Notes under the pieces: model-generated
The model's database searches: none
What the model was told of the DNA's origin: nothing
Seen by the model: only the letters and a program-made list of their open reading frames with translations
Shown: in pieces, positions 61,111 through 64,000 of the stretch
How the letters are laid out: every line of letters starts with the position of its first letter
How positions within the stretch are numbered: the first letter of the stretch is position 1
Translations under genes and position numbers: made by a program
NCBI RefSeq assembly: GCF_002160765.1
Contig: NZ_NFLF01000002.1
Location: 124,001-188,000, forward strand
Origin: Lachnoclostridium sp. An138
GTDB taxonomy: Bacteria > Bacillota > Clostridia > Lachnospirales > Lachnospiraceae
Length of the DNA: 64,000 nt
Reading direction: 5' to 3'

Positions 61111-61626
61111 CTACAATAGTCTCATCAATACTACTCCTAGTCCAGCCTGAAGCAAAGCCATCACCGGGCAAAGGAGCAACGGCCACTGGAGCAGATGTTC
61201 CGGCAGGGCATAGCTTTTCATCCATGCCTTGAGCTCATAGCCGGAATGCCCCTCGGTTCCGGGAATAATAAACCGCTTCTTGCATTTTTTCTGGATCAGC
61301 CAGACATCTAAGAAAAACAGGTCCGCAAAGCCGATCATCATCCACTGGATATAACCGTGCAGCGCCATCCAGCCAAATCCCCGGGTTCCGCCTTCCATCA
61401 TGCTGACCGAGCCATAAATAATCAGGGGCAGAATTTCTCCGAAACAGATCCAAAGCATATAAAACCGGTTCTCCCCTTTCGTGGGAGGTTCCGGCGCATC
61501 CTTAATAATGGATGGAGGATAACAAGGAAACATCAGCCGGGGGTTGTATATCGCCACAGCCGCAGCGAACAGATTAAAATAAGCTGCCATCATAAAACCA
61601 TCCAAAACCATGCGTATCCAGTTCAC
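61111..61626 (-). CDS. Hypothetical four-to-five-helix membrane protein
   Basis: 171 residues; start GTG at 61624-61626, five bases after AGGAG. Hydrophobic helices near residues 5-27, 55-75, 85-110 and 145-170. I recognise no family. It lies between two methyltransferase genes and may form a membrane complex with the anchored enzyme. Confidence 0.65.
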   Translation of the reverse strand: MNWIRMVLDGFMMAAYFNLFAAAVAIYNPRLMFPCYPPSIIKDAPEPPTKGENRFYMLWICFGEILPLIIYGSVSMMEGGTRGFGWMALHGYIQWMMIGFADLFFLDVWLIQKKCKKRFIIPGTEGHSGYELKAWMKSYALPEHLLQWPLLLCPVMALLQAGLGVVLMRLL

Positions 61627-61662
61627 TGTCACTCCTCCCCTCCACAATATTCTTATCCAGCT

Positions 61663-62511
61663 TTACTTTGTATCAAAATCTATCCGCACGATCTGCAAAT
61701 GCAGCGGGCCATCGGCGATTTTAGCCAGCAGGCGATGGACAGGTTTGACACCGGGTCCTGTCAGTTTCTGATAGCCCTGCATATATCCACGGCTGGAAAC
61801 CTTTAAATTCTCTGCCCAGCGGTCCAACTCTTCTTTGGCATGTGCCACTGAAAAACAGGCTCCCACCTCCTGAATGTCTGCCTGCTTCACCCATGTTTTC
61901 AGCATCAGCTTTACCGCAGTTTTGCCGGCGGCATCAAAAACAAGCCTTCCGCCGGGAAAGCGCCGGGACATAGAAGCAACCATCGTCCGCACTGCCTCTG
62001 CCTGAAAATAATAAAACACCCCTGCTGCAAACAGCACCGTTCCATCTTCCGGATCACTGTCAATGGCAGCCATCCATGCAGGATCATTCAAATCCAGCGC
62101 CAGATTTTTCTCCCGATCTCCCGCCGAAAGCAGCCGATTCCTCACCTTGATGACATCCGGCAGATCAATGTTATATATTTTACAGCTTCCATTGTCACAG
62201 GTCCGTCCAGTGCAGTCCAATCCACAGCCCAGGTTGACCACTGCGGCATTTGGATGGGACAGCAGATAATCCCTTACCTCCCATACCATATCCTTCTGCC
62301 GCATCGCAGTCTCCATTGCGCCAAACTCCTGCATCAGTCCGGCTGACCGCCTCTCCAATTCTGAAAAATCATAATCTATGCGTTCCATCAGCCCGGCCGC
62401 ATTTTCATCCTGAAACAAATGGGGATACCGCTGCGAGCATAACCAACGTCCATACAGCGGGATGACCAGTGTTTCCTGCACCGTATTTTTCTCTATCTTA
62501 TACTTCTTCAT
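61663..62511 (-). CDS. LCM-type SAM-dependent methyltransferase
   Basis: 282 residues from the ATG at 62509-62511 (GGGAG upstream). TVQETLVIPLYGRWLCS, VVNLGCGLDCTGRT (SAM), IYNIDLPDVIKVR and FAAGVFYYFQ match the leucine-carboxyl-methyltransferase/TcmP-like O-methyltransferase family, which methylates carboxylates or hydroxyls of small molecules. First gene behind a consensus promoter whose spacer is filled by a GTTAG-N6-CTAAC box. Confidence 0.85.
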   Translation of the reverse strand: MKKYKIEKNTVQETLVIPLYGRWLCSQRYPHLFQDENAAGLMERIDYDFSELERRSAGLMQEFGAMETAMRQKDMVWEVRDYLLSHPNAAVVNLGCGLDCTGRTCDNGSCKIYNIDLPDVIKVRNRLLSAGDREKNLALDLNDPAWMAAIDSDPEDGTVLFAAGVFYYFQAEAVRTMVASMSRRFPGGRLVFDAAGKTAVKLMLKTWVKQADIQEVGACFSVAHAKEELDRWAENLKVSSRGYMQGYQKLTGPGVKPVHRLLAKIADGPLHLQIVRIDFDTK

Positions 62512-62559
62512 TGCTGCTCCCATGGGATATATCATAATATAAACAGGTTCTATAAATTT

Positions 62560-62588
62560 ATTATAGTTAGCAATAACTAACTTGTCAA
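62560..62588 (-). promoter_or_regulatory. Consensus promoter with DtxR-like box in the spacer
   Basis: Minus strand: -35 TTGACA (62583-62588), 17 bases, -10 TATAAT (62560-62565). The spacer contains the perfect palindrome GTTAG-TTATTG-CTAAC (62566-62581). A bound dimer would block RNA polymerase directly. The rest of the 62512-62778 gap shows only an imperfect hairpin at 62711-62741. Confidence 0.9.
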
Positions 62589-62778
62589 GAGATCCCTTTT
62601 ACGATTTATAAGACGCTGACCATACCGCATTAAAATATTTGTTGATCAATATACATATGACGAGCTTACAGCTCCTAACGCATTTTACAGGCATCGGACT
62701 GAGGTGAATCATGCGGTCGGGTTTTATATATCCGGCCGCATTCCTATAGGGCGTAAGTTAGAACCATGCTTTAGCCGA

Positions 62779-64000
62779 TTATTCTATCTTGACCATACAA
62801 TCGCAGCAACGGCGGATCAGCTCTCTGTCGTGTGTGATCACCAGGATGGTTTTCCCTTTGTCCGCCTCGCCCCGCAGCATATCGGCAATGATACGCATAT
62901 TTCCCCCGTCCAGACCACTGGTGGGTTCATCAAAGATCAGCACATCACGCCCAGACAGGATTCCGCAGGCCAGGGAGAGGCGCTGCTTCTGCCCTCCGGA
63001 AAGGGTGGCCGGATGGACATCTTTATACCCATACAGCCCCAGCTGCTTCAAAAGCTCCCTGGCCCGTTCCAGCCGGGGCTGCGAGCGGTGGTCGCCCAGC
63101 AGCAGTTCCTCCGTGACGCTGTTGGTAAAAAACTGTGTGCCGGTATCGTTGGCGCTGTACCAGACCCGCCTGCGCCGCTCTGCGGCGCGCAATTTTTCCC
63201 CGCCGATTAGCACGCTGCCGCCGCTCTCTTTCCACAGGCCGGACAGCACCATGGCAAGGCTGGTCTTCCCTGCTCCATTACGTCCAGTCACAGCGGTAAT
63301 TTCTCCGGCGCAGAATGAAAGGGAGAGACAGTGAAAAATCAGATTGCTTTTTCTTTTGCAGGACAGGCTCTCTGTCCGGATAAAAGCAGCTCCACTGTCC
63401 GGCGAAGGCAACATTGGAAAAGAAGACTTCGTAACCTCCCGCAGGCCGCAGTTTTCCCGTTCTCCGACGCTCATGCGCGCCATCTCCGCCGGGCTTTTCT
63501 CCCACAGGATACGTCCGCCGTCAAGATACAGGAAACGGTCAGCGATGCCGGAGAGCCATGCCAGCCTATGCTCGGCGATCACCAGGGTACAGCCTTCATC
63601 CTTGAGTTTTTTCAGGCCCCCGGCCAGCTGCCCGGCACCCTCGCCGTCCAGGTTGGCGGTTGGCTCGTCGCAGACATAGACGCCGGGGCGCAGGGCATAG
63701 ACCGAGGCAATCGCCACCCGCTGTTTTTCTCCACTGGAGAGTACGTCCAAACTGCGGCCCCGCAGATGCTCCAGAAAAAAAGTCCGAATGGCAGCATCGG
63801 TTCGGCTGCGGATCTCCTCCCGGGCCATCCCGTAGTTTTCACAGGCAAAGGCCACCTCGCCGGCCAGCTCTGAAGAAAAGAACTGGCTTTTCGGGTCCTG
63901 GAATACGCTGCCCACCCGGCGGCCGACGGCATATTGCGGCAGCATCTCCAGATGTGTATCGTCGAGGAAAATATGTCCCTCCATGCTGCCGGGATAATAA
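62779..64000 (-). CDS. Fused ECF transporter ATPase (A1-A2), 5' end cut by window
   Basis: 406 residues are visible; the frame stays open to the right edge (YYPGSMEGHIFLDD), so the first Walker A lies outside. The first domain has VLSSGEKQRVAIASV and YVCDEPTANLD, the second GRNGAGKTS, LSGGQKQRLSLACGIL and VLIFDEPTSGLD. Signature 1 reads SSGEKQ instead of SGGEKQ. Base composition is clearly more GC-rich than in modules 2 and 3. A third ECF system must continue beyond the window. Confidence 0.92.
   Translation of the reverse strand, partial: YYPGSMEGHIFLDDTHLEMLPQYAVGRRVGSVFQDPKSQFFSSELAGEVAFACENYGMAREEIRSRTDAAIRTFFLEHLRGRSLDVLSSGEKQRVAIASVYALRPGVYVCDEPTANLDGEGAGQLAGGLKKLKDEGCTLVIAEHRLAWLSGIADRFLYLDGGRILWEKSPAEMARMSVGERENCGLREVTKSSFPMLPSPDSGAAFIRTESLSCKRKSNLIFHCLSLSFCAGEITAVTGRNGAGKTSLAMVLSGLWKESGGSVLIGGEKLRAAERRRRVWYSANDTGTQFFTNSVTEELLLGDHRSQPRLERARELLKQLGLYGYKDVHPATLSGGQKQRLSLACGILSGRDVLIFDEPTSGLDGGNMRIIADMLRGEADKGKTILVITHDRELIRRCCDCMVKIE

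Noticed and set aside
62711-62741. Terminator after the right-hand ECF ATPase
   Set aside because: ATGCGGTCGG/CCGGCCGCAT pairs with one G-U, but no T-tract follows on either strand.
31492-64000. Siderophore biosynthesis cluster
   Set aside because: No NRPS, PKS, NIS synthetase, salicylate or thioesterase genes; only transport, regulation and single methyltransferases are encoded.

Overview
The window looks like a chromosome segment of a Gram-positive anaerobe of the Clostridia, most likely a Lachnospiraceae gut bacterium. This rests on the gene order of the housekeeping block (priA-def-fmt-metalloprotease-rsmB-rlmN-PP2C-PASTA kinase-rsgA-rpe), strong AGGAGG-type ribosome sites with TTGACA/TATAAT promoters, and frequent GTG/TTG starts. 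Genus assignment is inference.

Layout. (1) 1-13.95 kb: one minus-strand run of twelve conserved genes (translation, 16S/23S methylation, peptidoglycan precursor, replication restart, Ser/Thr kinase-phosphatase pair), led by a strong promoter overlapped by a palindrome. (2) 14.1-20.3 kb: an alpha-glucan locus. A PTS EIIABC, an endonuclease/exonuclease/phosphatase-fold protein and 4-alpha-glucanotransferase are divergent from a LacI-type regulator, with two LacI/cre-like operators between them. (3) 20.5 kb: tRNA-Gly(CCC) with its own promoter, followed by a small integrative element (20.6-25.8 kb): tyrosine integrase, phage-type repressors with twin operators, a VbhA-like small protein and an unusual 518-residue GHKL-ATPase/HExxH fusion. 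(4) 25.9-31.3 kb: a BtuCD/FecCD-type metal-chelate importer operon with a DUF364 protein and a double cupin, and a Crp/Fnr-type regulator. (5) 31.4-64 kb: a large island of paired, exporter-fold ABC proteins of the YbtP/YbtQ type, ECF transporters, AraC regulators, DtxR-like metalloregulators, Rrf2 proteins and SAM methyltransferases, with a toxin-antitoxin pair and gene debris in the middle.

The most interesting feature is the island in (5). It holds two tandem paralogous eight-gene operons with identical order: ECF S (MptD/Trep_Strep), ECF T, fused ECF A1-A2, AraC, ABC half 1, ABC half 2, DtxR-like, Rrf2. A third AraC plus ABC pair carries a methyltransferase and an ATC-hydrolase-like gene. 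A fourth pair is under TetR, a fourth operon of methyltransferases sits upstream, and a further ECF ATPase is cut by the right edge. In front of almost every transcription unit from 30.5 to 62.6 kb lies the same inverted repeat, GTTAG-N6-CTAAC, which fits the TTAG-N6-CTAA core of a DtxR/IdeR box. One copy exactly fills the 17-bp spacer of a perfect TTGACA/TATAAT promoter. In the two tandem operons there are also direct repeats that look like AraC activator sites, followed in the leader by palindromic hairpins.

Taken together, the region from 25.9 kb to the right edge reads as a metal-regulated set of uptake systems for xenosiderophores or other metallophores, without any NRPS/PKS synthesis genes. 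Added SAM methyltransferases and a thiazoline-hydrolase-like protein could process the imported ligand. The gene families and the repeats are seen directly; the substrate and the metal are inference.
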